A stretch of DNA of 64,000 nucleotides from Leptospiraceae bacterium (GCA_026418015.1 JAOACE010000022.1:1-64000); one strand, 5' to 3'. Numbered from the stretch's first letter, positions 10,192 through 21,361 are shown. Notes: generated by a model not told the origin, from the sequence alone. Made by a program: numbers and translations.

Positions 10192-11754
10192 ATGTTGATG
10201 CTTCGTTATAAAATCAAAATCCTTGATCTTTATATTTTTAAAGAAATTCTCACTCCGTTTTTTATTACATTATTTTTTTGGACTACTCTGTTTGTTGCAT
10301 TAGTCTTTAAAGAAGTGATAGGAGAAATTTTAGGAAAAGGCATCGATACATCGAAAATCATCGAGTATATAATCTATCTAATTGGAGATAAAATTACCAC
10401 CACAATTCCTATTGCATGTCTTTTTGCTGGAATTTTATCTACGGGGAGATTGTCCTCCGATTCGGAAATTATTGCTATGCGAGCAGCTGGGATTAGTTTT
10501 AGACGAATTTATAGTATCTATTTATTCTTTGGGTTTTTATCGATGGTGCTCGTTATGTGGATAAATTTTTATTGGGGACCAATCAGTAGTAAAGCAAAAA
10601 CAGATTTCGAAGAATGGTTAAAAACCTATCATAGTCTTAGCCTTGTAAAATCTGGTAGGTTTATGAATGTCTCCGAAACAGAAAACTTAGGAGATTATGG
10701 TCAAGATATCTATGTTCAATATAGGGATGGATCTATCTTAAAAAATATTCAAATTAGAAAATGGAAAAATTCTTTTAGTAATAGTGCTGAATTTTCTCAT
10801 AGTATCAATTCCAAAATGATGCAAATTATCCAAGCAGAGAAAGGACATATTTTATCCAGAGTTAAAGAAGATGGCGAAAGAGAAAATTTTATTCGATTAG
10901 AAAATGGTTATATGATCGAAACCGATCCCAATTGGACTAAGATAGAAATTACCGATTTTAGAAATGGTTTTATGGATTATGTATTACCAAAAATTCAAAA
11001 AAAGATTGGAAAATTAGATGTTAAACCAGAAAACTATACATTTTTAGAACTATTCGATTTCTTAAATAAACTAGAAAAAGGTCAACATAAAATTGATTTC
11101 GAATCCTTAACAGAAAATCTTAATATTAAGATCGATGAATCCGAAAAAGGTCAGAGGCTCCCCTCTATAAAAGAAATGAAGGATTATATTTCTAAGAATA
11201 AAATTTGGCTTTTACAAAATTTCTCTCATGTTGACAAACCTGGTGGACCAACAACAGAAGAATATAATCGCGTTGCTCAAACCATATTTCGATACGAAAT
11301 CTTTCTTAAAGATGTAGAAAAAACAAAAAGAAAATTCGAAGTAGAAATCCATAAACGCATTGCTGTCCCTATTGCATGTTTGTTGTTTCTTTATATTTCT
11401 TTTCCCCTTGGCTTGGTATCGCGTAGGTCTGGTAAAGGAATGAATTTTTCTCTTGCATTGTTTGTTTTTTTCTTTTATTATATTTTGCTCATGTTAGGTT
11501 TATCCAAAGCTTATGATGGGATTTGGCATCCAGCTTTGGGAGCTTGGCTAGCAGATATTGGTTTATTGATATTAGGAAATTACATTATGTCTATACAAAC
11601 TGACGAAGTATCCTTTAAATTCAATCCTTTTAAACCATTAAGAAATTTTTTTATTAAATATATTTATAATCATCCCATTTATATAAAAATAGAAAATAAA
11701 ATAGATCATTTTATAGAGTTTGCAAAAAAAATAGTTGTCAAAAAAATTCGATAG
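10192..11754 (+). CDS. LptF/LptG family (YjgP/YjgQ) LPS export permease
   Basis: ILDLYIFKEILTPFFITLFFWTTLF N-terminus, GILSTGRLSSDSEIIAMRAAGISFRRI, C-terminal HKRIAVPIACLLFLYISFPLGLVSRRSGKG. Confidence 0.93.
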   Translation: MLMLRYKIKILDLYIFKEILTPFFITLFFWTTLFVALVFKEVIGEILGKGIDTSKIIEYIIYLIGDKITTTIPIACLFAGILSTGRLSSDSEIIAMRAAGISFRRIYSIYLFFGFLSMVLVMWINFYWGPISSKAKTDFEEWLKTYHSLSLVKSGRFMNVSETENLGDYGQDIYVQYRDGSILKNIQIRKWKNSFSNSAEFSHSINSKMMQIIQAEKGHILSRVKEDGERENFIRLENGYMIETDPNWTKIEITDFRNGFMDYVLPKIQKKIGKLDVKPENYTFLELFDFLNKLEKGQHKIDFESLTENLNIKIDESEKGQRLPSIKEMKDYISKNKIWLLQNFSHVDKPGGPTTEEYNRVAQTIFRYEIFLKDVEKTKRKFEVEIHKRIAVPIACLLFLYISFPLGLVSRRSGKGMNFSLALFVFFFYYILLMLGLSKAYDGIWHPALGAWLADIGLLILGNYIMSIQTDEVSFKFNPFKPLRNFFIKYIYNHPIYIKIENKIDHFIEFAKKIVVKKIR

Positions 11755-12643
11755 AATAAAAAATGAATTAATGGCAGAAGTAAAGATTTGGCATTTATCA
11801 AAACATCTAAAATTTCCGTTAAAAATTAAAGTAGATGCTGGTGAAAAAAATGTTCCTGTATCCGTAGAAGAAAGAGATTTTGACGATACAAAAAACATTC
11901 CTTTTGACGAAGAAAACATTCATGTATTAGTCTTTCAGGTAATGAAGGAAAATGTTCAGGATGTAGTTAAAATCTTAAACAATACGCCATTAATTGTACC
12001 TTACATAAAGGTTTTGATTATTCCCGAAGAATATTTAGAAGAAATTCCCAAGCTATTAGAAGTAAAACGAAGGGTATATATCATTGATGATCAAACCAAA
12101 TCTTCTACTTTAAAGATTATTCTTGAATTTTTGATCAAAGCAGAACGTTATAGAAAAATTATTCAAGACTTTTCTACACAAGTAAGAAAATACCGAGACT
12201 TCTTAGATGGATATGTTCAATTAATTCGTAGTGAGCTTCTTGATGCCAAAAATGAAACAAAAGCATTCCAACATCTATTAGAGTTTGAACAAGAATATCG
12301 TTTATTCGAAGAAAAAGTCAATCGCGCTTTAGAAGAAGCTTTTAGCCTTAAAGAAAAAGAAATGATAGAACTACAAACAACATTAAAAGCATTAGAAAAA
12401 TTAGGTGAGTTTAGAGATAAAGAACTATTAGAAACCAGAAAATCGTTAGAAGCAGCAGAAATTGCATTAGAAATCAGCCGAAGAGAAAATTTAGAAAGAG
12501 AAAAAATTATCGAAGCCCTAGAAAAGTTAAATATCTTTACAGATACAGAAGTGATGGAATTATACAAAGAAAACCAAGAATTACGAAAAAAATTAGGATT
12601 ACCACCAAGAGAAAAATACACTAGAACACAAGATAACGAATAA
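11735..12643 (+). CDS. Hypothetical protein with long C-terminal coiled coil
   Basis: Overlaps the end of the LptF/G gene by 20 nt on the same strand; heptad-rich E/K/L C-terminal half. Confidence 0.7.
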   Translation: MSKKFDRIKNELMAEVKIWHLSKHLKFPLKIKVDAGEKNVPVSVEERDFDDTKNIPFDEENIHVLVFQVMKENVQDVVKILNNTPLIVPYIKVLIIPEEYLEEIPKLLEVKRRVYIIDDQTKSSTLKIILEFLIKAERYRKIIQDFSTQVRKYRDFLDGYVQLIRSELLDAKNETKAFQHLLEFEQEYRLFEEKVNRALEEAFSLKEKEMIELQTTLKALEKLGEFRDKELLETRKSLEAAEIALEISRRENLEREKIIEALEKLNIFTDTEVMELYKENQELRKKLGLPPREKYTRTQDNE

Positions 12644-12694
12644 TACTAAAAAAGACTTTTTGAAATTATCTACCCTTACGATAATAAAATTAAC

Positions 12695-14725
12695 ATGTTG
12701 AAAAAATATGGCATATTTCTTTTATTTTTTTCTTTTTCAATTTTATTCGCAATACCTTTAGCACAACTTCAAATCCCCTTCTTTACGATAAAGGAAACTC
12801 AATCGTATGATTATTTTATTCAAGGGGTGAATTTGTTTCATCAATATTCTTATAAAACAGCTCAACAATTTTTTTTAAAATCCTTGAACGTTAAACCAGA
12901 CTTCTATTTTGCAAGAAGGTTTTTAGCAGAATCGTACTTACTCGATGGTGATTTAGAAAGCTCATTAGAAGAATACGAAATCCTAAGGAATCAATTTCCT
13001 AACGATGAATTCATTCAATATAAGTTAAAACAAATAGAGAACCTTTTCTTTATGAATCGAAAGAACCAATCCCTTTACGATAATCGTTATGTTTTCTGGA
13101 AAGAAATTGGCTTAAAAGAATTAAAATTAAAACAATTTATTCCCATCGATATAACAAGAGATGATAAATATATCTATTGCCTTAGTTATGAGCCCAAAGC
13201 AATTTATATTTTTGACTTAGAAGGAAATGTTCAAAATATCATTACTGGAAGTATAATTAACTCCATCAAAAAGCCTAATAAGATTTTGGTTACAAGTGAC
13301 CGTTTTTTTATCTCTGATTTCGAAAAAGATGAAGTTTATGTTTTTAACAAAGAAAAATTGAACTTACTCACAACGATTAAAAATATTCCCTATCCAACAT
13401 ATTTGATTCATATCGAAAATACTTTATATATTTGGAGTAACCGAGAAAAGCGATTTTATCGATACAATGAAAATCTTCAATTTATTGGAAATTTAGAGAT
13501 TCGATCTGCTAACCAAGAAAACCCCATTAAATTGAATTTGGAAAATCCAAGCTTTTTTTATATAAACGAAAATTTTTATATGTTCAATAATCATAAACTC
13601 TATCAAATCGATATTTCCGGTTATGTATTAAAAGAACTTGATCTTCCCTCCAATTCTATAAAAACCCTTTTTTTAAACAACGATATTTATGCATATGCAA
13701 CCAAAGATACCATTTATTATAAAAAATCCCAAGATTGGATCAAATTAAGTGAGGTTACAACTATTAAAGAAAAACAATCAAAAATAGAAGCAAAAAAATT
13801 CCAACAAATACAAAAATTCTACATCGATAATGAATTTATATATGTATTAGATTTATCGGGGAAGATTTATTTTTTCGTTAACGAACAACAATTATTCGAA
13901 AATATACATGTGCAAATACTTAACATTGAATCCAATCAATATCCAGATATTGCAATTAACCTAAGAATTAGTGATAACAATAACAATCCTATCATTAATT
14001 TAGAAGATCAACATTTCGAAATTTACGAAAACGATAAAAAAATTCCTCTAATTAATGCTACAAACATAAAAAAATACGAAAACCGAAAAAATATTTTAAT
14101 CTTAAAAGATAAGAATTTTCTAATAGATAAAAATTTTTATAAATTATTCAAACAAAAAATGAATCAATTTTTTGATCAACTAAAAATCAACGATACTGTA
14201 TTTTTTGCAATTACAGGCGATCATATCAATGTTATCAATCAATCCAAATATAAGTTAGAGCTATTAGATTTAATGAGCGAAAATGCTTTCAACGATAACG
14301 AAAGTGATATCGCCCAAAATTTAATTCAAGGGATAAATCATCTAACTTCTCTAAAAGGAAAAAAAGCCATCATATTACTAACAAACAACAACAAAAACTG
14401 GGAAGAATCAGAAAAGATTCAAAAGATCCAGTATCTTTCGTTAATTCATTCTGTACCAATTTATGTGATTAGTTTCGAAAACAACTTATCCCTAAGAGAA
14501 ATTGCAGAAAAAACAAAAGGAAAATATTATTATTTTTTCGAAAACTATCATTATTCGGAGATTTATAAAGATTTGCACCAAAAAGCCAATTACAATTATT
14601 TAATCACCTACAAAGCTTTAACTCCCTACGAATATAAATTAAAAGACAAATACATTAACGTAAGAATTATGATTAAGTACTTTCAATATGGAGGAATATC
14701 CGAAAGTGGCTATATTATACCGTAG
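12695..14725 (+). CDS. Secreted TPR protein with a C-terminal vWA-like domain lacking a clear MIDAS
   Basis: Signal peptide, TPR-like N-terminus (YDYFIQGVNLFHQYSYKTAQQFF...), repeated beta-strand region, then RISDNNNNPIINLEDQHFEIYENDKK and GKKAIILLTNNNKNW...VPIYVISFENN typical of VWFA-related proteins. Confidence 0.7.
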   Translation: MLKKYGIFLLFFSFSILFAIPLAQLQIPFFTIKETQSYDYFIQGVNLFHQYSYKTAQQFFLKSLNVKPDFYFARRFLAESYLLDGDLESSLEEYEILRNQFPNDEFIQYKLKQIENLFFMNRKNQSLYDNRYVFWKEIGLKELKLKQFIPIDITRDDKYIYCLSYEPKAIYIFDLEGNVQNIITGSIINSIKKPNKILVTSDRFFISDFEKDEVYVFNKEKLNLLTTIKNIPYPTYLIHIENTLYIWSNREKRFYRYNENLQFIGNLEIRSANQENPIKLNLENPSFFYINENFYMFNNHKLYQIDISGYVLKELDLPSNSIKTLFLNNDIYAYATKDTIYYKKSQDWIKLSEVTTIKEKQSKIEAKKFQQIQKFYIDNEFIYVLDLSGKIYFFVNEQQLFENIHVQILNIESNQYPDIAINLRISDNNNNPIINLEDQHFEIYENDKKIPLINATNIKKYENRKNILILKDKNFLIDKNFYKLFKQKMNQFFDQLKINDTVFFAITGDHINVINQSKYKLELLDLMSENAFNDNESDIAQNLIQGINHLTSLKGKKAIILLTNNNKNWEESEKIQKIQYLSLIHSVPIYVISFENNLSLREIAEKTKGKYYYFFENYHYSEIYKDLHQKANYNYLITYKALTPYEYKLKDKYINVRIMIKYFQYGGISESGYIIP

Positions 14726-16661
14726 TTTGATTTTATTTTTGTTCGTTTTTTCTTTATATTCTCAGGATTTTTCTTGGAATATTTCGCAGAGTAATAAAAA
14801 TTTAAAAGAAATTAGTTCTTCTGATTTATTTCGTTATGCAGAAGAAAGTAATAAAAAAGGATATTACGAAATAAGCATACAATATCTTACAGAATATTTA
14901 GAAAGAAATCCGAAACAATTGGATGCTATTAAACTGTTGATTAAAAATTATCTTCAAATTAACGATCTTAAACGAGCAGAAAATTTAATTGAACTTGGCA
15001 AAAATACTTTTCCCGAAGATGTATTTTTTAAGATTTATGATTCTATACTACTTTTAAAAAAAGGGAACTTAATTGATGCAGAAAAAATCATCGAAGGATT
15101 AGAAAATCAAAACACTCAAAATACAGATTTTTATTTATTAAAAGGCCAATATTATTTATTAAAAAACAATTATGATTATGCTGAATTTTATTTTAAAAAA
15201 TATCTCTCTCAAAACCCCAACGATGATTCCATCTATCTATTTTTAATCGATACTTATTTAAAAAACAACCAAACAGAAAAAGCAAAATATTATATTGATT
15301 TATACAAAAAAATTTTTACTAATAACATCAATCTATTTAAAATACAAGGGGATTATTTTTATAAGTTGTATTTAAACGAAAAGATTAAAGAGAAAAAGCA
15401 TTTATACTATTTAGAAGAAGCTTATTTGAATTATAAAACCTATTTAAATTATTCTAGTTATGATCCTAATATATGGAAACATTTACTCTATATCGCATAT
15501 TTACTCAATGACGATAAAAAAATAAAACATTTAATTAACGATTATCCATATAATCTAAACGACCCACTTTTAGCTTCGAATGTTTCTGAATTACTAAATA
15601 ACAATCAACTAAAATCTCTACAAGATTTGTGTAACAAAAATCAAATATTTTTTTCTTGTATAAGATATGATTTTTACATCAAACAAACAAGCCCAGCATT
15701 AGCTTTCGAAAGAAGTAAATATTATCTAAGTATTGCTCAAAAAAACCAAAAAAAAATCACAAAAGACGATTATAAGAATCTTTTGATTTGGGCACAGTTT
15801 TTATACCCTAAAAATATAGAAATACTCAAAACATTCTTAGAATTTTATAAAGAAAATCAATATTTCGAAGATTATTATCTTACCTTACAAAATATAATCT
15901 TAGAAGATAAAGATAATCCCAAATGGAAAATCTTAATGGAACGTTTTTTATCCAATAAAAATCAGTATGTTATGTTTCAGCACTTTAATAATGTTCCTTT
16001 AACGAACATCAAACAAAAATACCAAAGAAAAAAAATAAAGCTTATAATCTTTAATCCCTATCCATTAGAAAAATACGAACATCATTTTAGAGAGTCCGAT
16101 TTAGTTCGCAATTATCTCGATTTTTACACAAATCAAATTGATCTTTTGCAATCCCTAGAAGCAAATCAATGGTTAAAAATCAAAGAAAGGGTTTTAAGTA
16201 ATCCTAAGTATTATTTATTTTATCAACCAGAAATACTTTCTATTATTAGAGAATGGGAAATAGAAAATCAACAAAACATTGATTATTTTTTGGAATCTTA
16301 TTACAGAATTATAGAAAATACCTTTTACATTCGTTTTATTTTAAGGGATAAAAACGGCCTATTGATAAATCAAGAAGAGTACTATATAACAAATCATCGA
16401 GTCGAAAAATTAGCAAGTTTTCTAAAAGAATTTCTTCTAAAAAATATTACATTAAAAGCAAATTTTATAGATATTTATAACAACAATGTTATCATTAATT
16501 TAGGAAAAGAAGATTTTATCAAAGAAAACCAGGTTTTTAAACATCAGAATAACTATTATCGCGTTAAAAAGGTATATCCTTATACATCTTTTGTAGAGTT
16601 AATTCAAGGTAAAGCAACAAATTATACTAATAGTGATATATTTATAAAAGTTTCTCGATAA
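14706..16661 (+). CDS. Secreted/periplasmic TPR-repeat protein
   Basis: ORF track begins at ATG 14688, but a GTG at 14706 gives a cleaner signal peptide (MAILYRSLILFLFVFSLYSQDFSW); repeated TPR helices follow. Confidence 0.7.
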   Translation: MAILYRSLILFLFVFSLYSQDFSWNISQSNKNLKEISSSDLFRYAEESNKKGYYEISIQYLTEYLERNPKQLDAIKLLIKNYLQINDLKRAENLIELGKNTFPEDVFFKIYDSILLLKKGNLIDAEKIIEGLENQNTQNTDFYLLKGQYYLLKNNYDYAEFYFKKYLSQNPNDDSIYLFLIDTYLKNNQTEKAKYYIDLYKKIFTNNINLFKIQGDYFYKLYLNEKIKEKKHLYYLEEAYLNYKTYLNYSSYDPNIWKHLLYIAYLLNDDKKIKHLINDYPYNLNDPLLASNVSELLNNNQLKSLQDLCNKNQIFFSCIRYDFYIKQTSPALAFERSKYYLSIAQKNQKKITKDDYKNLLIWAQFLYPKNIEILKTFLEFYKENQYFEDYYLTLQNIILEDKDNPKWKILMERFLSNKNQYVMFQHFNNVPLTNIKQKYQRKKIKLIIFNPYPLEKYEHHFRESDLVRNYLDFYTNQIDLLQSLEANQWLKIKERVLSNPKYYLFYQPEILSIIREWEIENQQNIDYFLESYYRIIENTFYIRFILRDKNGLLINQEEYYITNHRVEKLASFLKEFLLKNITLKANFIDIYNNNVIINLGKEDFIKENQVFKHQNNYYRVKKVYPYTSFVELIQGKATNYTNSDIFIKVSR

Positions 16662-16706
16662 CAAAAATCATCATTAAATTGAAAAAAATAACCGATAAAG
16701 AAAACA

Positions 16707-17696
16707 ATGAAAAAAAAGTTGATTATAATTCTTTTTATAATTTTGAATTTTTTACAGAAAACGGAAGCGCGAAGTCAAAGAAATGTTCATGGAAGTTTTA
16801 GTATTGATGATATTCAAAAAAACTTATTTTTCGATGTAGAAACAGAAAGAAATCTTTACGAAACCAGCCAAAAGATTCCTATTAAATTTATCGTAAAAAA
16901 CGTAGGATATCATACATTTCGTTTTTATGTAGATCAAAACTTTGGCAATACCTTTTTTCTAGAAATTATCAACGAAGCAGGAGAAGAAATACAAAATAAT
17001 GTTAACATAAAAAATTATCAAGAAATTGATATAAATCAATTAAAACAAAACAAAACAGAAGATCACGATGGAAACCCCATAAAAGAGATTTTATTACATC
17101 CAGAAGAAGTATGGTCAAAAACCTTTTACATAGATTCCTTACCAAAAGGAAAATATAAAATCGTCGGCTATTTTATCCCCTATTCTTTTGATATGCAATA
17201 CAAGAATAACCTTAGATTTTTATCAAAAAGTAGAATCCATTTACAAATCACCGAAGAAAAAACTATTTTTGTTGTACAAGATTCCATCGATATAGCTAAA
17301 GATAGTTCTCCCTCGCCCGAAGAAATTGTCTATTTATTTCTAATGGCAGAATATTATAAAAACTGGGAAAATTATTTTAAATATCTTGAACTAAAAGAAT
17401 ACATTAAGTCTTATGAACTTTTCGAAAAAGAATACCAAAATGCTTCTACAAGAGAAAAGCAATTGATCTTAAACGAATTTAAAAACTTTTTAATGAAGCA
17501 AGAAATAGAGCCCATCATTGAATTTAAAATAAAAAAGGTCGTATACCAGAAAGAAGATCTTGCCAACGTTTATGCAGAAGTATTAAGAGGGAAAAATAGT
17601 TATCGCGTAAGATATCTTTATAATTATACTTTACAAAAAAGGGATTATTGGAAGATATACAGCGTTGTTGTATCTATTTTAAAGACAGGAAAATAA
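16707..17696 (+). CDS. Hypothetical secreted protein, possible Ig-like (BsuPI-like) domain
   Basis: Signal peptide; IPIKFIVKNVGYHTFRFYVDQNFGNTFFLEIINEAGEEI resembles a beta-sandwich. Confidence 0.5.
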   Translation: MKKKLIIILFIILNFLQKTEARSQRNVHGSFSIDDIQKNLFFDVETERNLYETSQKIPIKFIVKNVGYHTFRFYVDQNFGNTFFLEIINEAGEEIQNNVNIKNYQEIDINQLKQNKTEDHDGNPIKEILLHPEEVWSKTFYIDSLPKGKYKIVGYFIPYSFDMQYKNNLRFLSKSRIHLQITEEKTIFVVQDSIDIAKDSSPSPEEIVYLFLMAEYYKNWENYFKYLELKEYIKSYELFEKEYQNASTREKQLILNEFKNFLMKQEIEPIIEFKIKKVVYQKEDLANVYAEVLRGKNSYRVRYLYNYTLQKRDYWKIYSVVVSILKTGK

Positions 17697-17700
17697 GGAA

Positions 17701-17722
17701 TCGCGCCAAAAGGCGCGAAATT

Positions 17723-17724
<2 letters not shown>
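17701..17724. terminator. Rho-independent terminator-like hairpin between convergent genes
   Basis: Perfect 7-bp GC-rich stem TCGCGCC-AAAA-GGCGCGA (17701-17718) followed by AATTTT, between the stops of the 16707-17696 (+) gene and mdh (-). Confidence 0.75.
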
Positions 17725-18727
<1,003 letters not shown>

Positions 18728-18825
18728 TTAAGATTTCTAATGTCAAGAAATTAATATTAATTTTACCTTATTTAAAATGAATGATATTTATTTAAAGCAA
18801 TCTATTTATTTAAAAATTTTATAAA

Positions 18826-19125
18826 TTATTGTGTATATTTTCTAATCATTGTGATGAATTCTTTAAAAGCCATTTCTTTTGTTTGACTTTTTTCCATAGC
18901 AGATTGAAAGCAACGCTCTGCTTCTTTTTCTAAGACAATCATTGCTACACCATCTAATGCAGATTTAATCGCAGTAATCTGGCTTAATATTTCCATGCAA
19001 TTTCTTTCATCTTCGATCATTTTTTTTACACCTTGAACTTGACCAAGTATACGATTCATTCTTTTGATTAAATTTTCGTTTTCTTCTGACGTTAAAACTT
19101 CCTGCTTTTTTTTGATTTTAGGCAT
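18826..19125 (-). CDS. CsoR/FrmR/CstR (DUF156) family transcriptional repressor
   Basis: LIKRMNRILGQVQGVKKMIEDERNCMEILSQITAIKSALDGVAMIVLEKEAERCF is a full DUF156 helical signature with two Cys and no intervening His. Confidence 0.88.
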   Translation of the reverse strand: MPKIKKKQEVLTSEENENLIKRMNRILGQVQGVKKMIEDERNCMEILSQITAIKSALDGVAMIVLEKEAERCFQSAMEKSQTKEMAFKEFITMIRKYTQ

Positions 19126-19132
19126 ATTACGA

Positions 19133-20053
19133 TTATTTTTTATTTACGAAATTTTCAAGTCCTTTTAATACTTCTTCTAAGTTTGTAAAGTCCATCGGTA
19201 ATAAGATTTCTGTTTCTTTATTTGCTAATCTTTTTAATTTTACGAGATATTCGTTTGCTATCTTCATCATAACTGCATGTTCTCCCCCATTTTTTCTTAT
19301 GGCATTTGCAATTTGACGAATACCTTCTGCTGTTGCTTGTGCAACTTGTAGAATTTCCTGAACCTCTCCTTCTGCTTCGTTGATTAATCGTTGTTTTTCT
19401 CCTTCGGATTCGTTAATCATTTCTTGTTTTTGGCCTTCAGAACGATTGATTCTGGATAGTTTATCTCCTTCTGATTTTGCAATTAAGGCACGTTTTTCTC
19501 GTTCTGCTGTCATTTGTTTTTCCATCGATTGCAATACCCTTTCTGGTGGGGTAATGTTTTGAATTTCATAACGCATAATCTTTACACCCCAGTGATCTGC
19601 TGCTTCGTCAACTACCCCCACAATTTTTGCATTGAGGGATTCTCTTTCTTCGAAGGTTTTATCCAGATCTAAATCTCCGAATACAGAACGCATCGTAGTT
19701 TGTGCCAATTGTATTAAAGCATATTTATAATCATTGATATGATAAACTGCCTTATAAGGATCTATGACCTTCATGTAAATAATGCCATCGACTTTTACTT
19801 GTACATTATCACGCGTTATACAAATCTGAGAAGGAACATCAATAGCTTCTTCTTTGAGTGATACATTATAAACGACCTTATCCAAGAAAGGAATTAATAA
19901 ATGAAAACCAGCACCTAATGTCTTATGGTATTTTCCTAATCGTTCAACGATTAAGACTTCCTGAGCTGGAACAATTCGAACAGAAATAATAAACTTATAT
20001 GCTATATAAATGAATATTATTGTATAAACAATAATTGCTATGGTATCGGACAT
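19133..20053 (-). CDS. SPFH/band-7 (stomatin/QmcA-like) membrane protein
   Basis: VRIVPAQEVLIVERLGKYHKTLGAGFHLLIPFLDKV and ERVLQSMEKQMTAEREKRA...SEGEKQ repeats. Confidence 0.93.
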   Translation of the reverse strand: MSDTIAIIVYTIIFIYIAYKFIISVRIVPAQEVLIVERLGKYHKTLGAGFHLLIPFLDKVVYNVSLKEEAIDVPSQICITRDNVQVKVDGIIYMKVIDPYKAVYHINDYKYALIQLAQTTMRSVFGDLDLDKTFEERESLNAKIVGVVDEAADHWGVKIMRYEIQNITPPERVLQSMEKQMTAEREKRALIAKSEGDKLSRINRSEGQKQEMINESEGEKQRLINEAEGEVQEILQVAQATAEGIRQIANAIRKNGGEHAVMMKIANEYLVKLKRLANKETEILLPMDFTNLEEVLKGLENFVNKK

Positions 20054-20063
20054 TTTAAACCTC

Positions 20064-21014
20064 CTATTTATTGGATTTATGGGGTGGCTTTGGTATGGAA
20101 GAATGTTCTTTCATAACTTCTGATACTTTACCAATGCCAGTAAAAAAGCTTTCGATGATAGCTGGACCAAGAGGAACAATTTTTGTAGATGATTGTTGTA
20201 AAATGGTTTCTAGTCCACTTAAATATTCTTCTGCTATTTTTAACTTCATCGCTTCTTGACCACCAGGTTGATTGATTGCATCTCCAATCATTTCGATCGC
20301 TTTTGCAGTTGCTTCTGAGAGTAATTGGATCTTCTTTGCTCTACCTTCTGCTAAGTTGATTCGTTTTTGCTTTTCTCCTTCGGAAACGTTGATTGCTTCG
20401 ATTTTCTTTCCTTCGGATTGGTTGATTAATGCTATCTTTTCTCCTTCTGCATAGATAATTTCTGCTCTTTTATCTCTTTCCGCAGTCATTTGTTTTTCCA
20501 TCGTCAACAATACTTCTTTTGATGGAAAGATATTCTTAATTTCGTAGCGGGTTACTTTTACCCCCCACGGTTCTGTTGCAACATCTAAAGAGGAAACAAT
20601 ATTTTTATTAATTGCCTCTCGTTCTTTAAAGGTTTGATCTAAATCTAACTTCCCAATTTCTGAACGCATATTGGTCTGTGCCAATTGGATAGAAGAGTAC
20701 TTATAATCTTGGATGTTATAGCTTGCTTTAACAGGATCCAGAACTTTTAAATAAATAATACCATCTACTTCGACTTGAACATTGTCTTTGGTAATACAGA
20801 TCTGTGGTGGTACATCGATAGCTTCTTCTTTTAGGGTATGTTTATAAGCAACTCTATCAATGATTGGGATTAAAAAATGAAAACCAGCATCTAATGCTTT
20901 GTTAAATTGCCCCAATCTTTCTACAATGTATACATTTTGATGGGGAACCACAATAAATGTCATCCATAGAAATAAAATTATTACAATTAATACTATTAAA
21001 CTTATTAATAACAT
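20064..21014 (-). CDS. SPFH/band-7 (stomatin/QmcA-like) membrane protein, paralog of its neighbour
   Basis: VVPHQNVYIVERLGQFNKALDAGFHFLIPIIDRV and MEKQMTAERDKRAEIIYAEGEK; same architecture as 19133-20053. Confidence 0.93.
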   Translation of the reverse strand: MLLISLIVLIVIILFLWMTFIVVPHQNVYIVERLGQFNKALDAGFHFLIPIIDRVAYKHTLKEEAIDVPPQICITKDNVQVEVDGIIYLKVLDPVKASYNIQDYKYSSIQLAQTNMRSEIGKLDLDQTFKEREAINKNIVSSLDVATEPWGVKVTRYEIKNIFPSKEVLLTMEKQMTAERDKRAEIIYAEGEKIALINQSEGKKIEAINVSEGEKQKRINLAEGRAKKIQLLSEATAKAIEMIGDAINQPGGQEAMKLKIAEEYLSGLETILQQSSTKIVPLGPAIIESFFTGIGKVSEVMKEHSSIPKPPHKSNK

Positions 21015-21191
21015 ATCAAACCAAATATTTTAAAAAATTTCTTTGTCATTACTTTTTTATGAAATATTTTTATATTTATGAAAAAATTTTATGAAGATTT
21101 TATTAAAGCAAACCATCAATTTTATTTTAAAAAAATCATCTAATTTTGAGTTGACGTAGAAATGAAACTAAATTATATGGTTGATTAAGAT

Positions 21192-21264
<73 letters not shown>

Positions 21265-21284
21265 TGCTTTTATGCCACCTTTAT

Positions 21285-21361
21285 GGCGGCGTAGCTCAGC
21301 TGGTTAGAGCAGCGGAATCATAATCCGCGTGTCCGGGGTTCGAGTCCCTGCGCCGCTACCA
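21285..21361 (+). tRNA. tRNA-Met (CAT), elongator
   Basis: GGCGGCG acceptor, GCGGA-ATCATAA-TCCGC anticodon arm, TTCGAGT T-loop, encoded CCA. Ile2 (lysidine-modified CAT) not formally excluded. Confidence 0.88.

Noticed and set aside
12217-12621. 134-aa Ser-rich minus-strand ORF (also 6095-6412 +, 22329-22694 -, 35246-35548 +, 37808-38227 + and similar)
   Set aside because: Antisense shadows of well-supported coding genes with composition expected from reverse-complemented Lys/Glu/Leu-rich codons.
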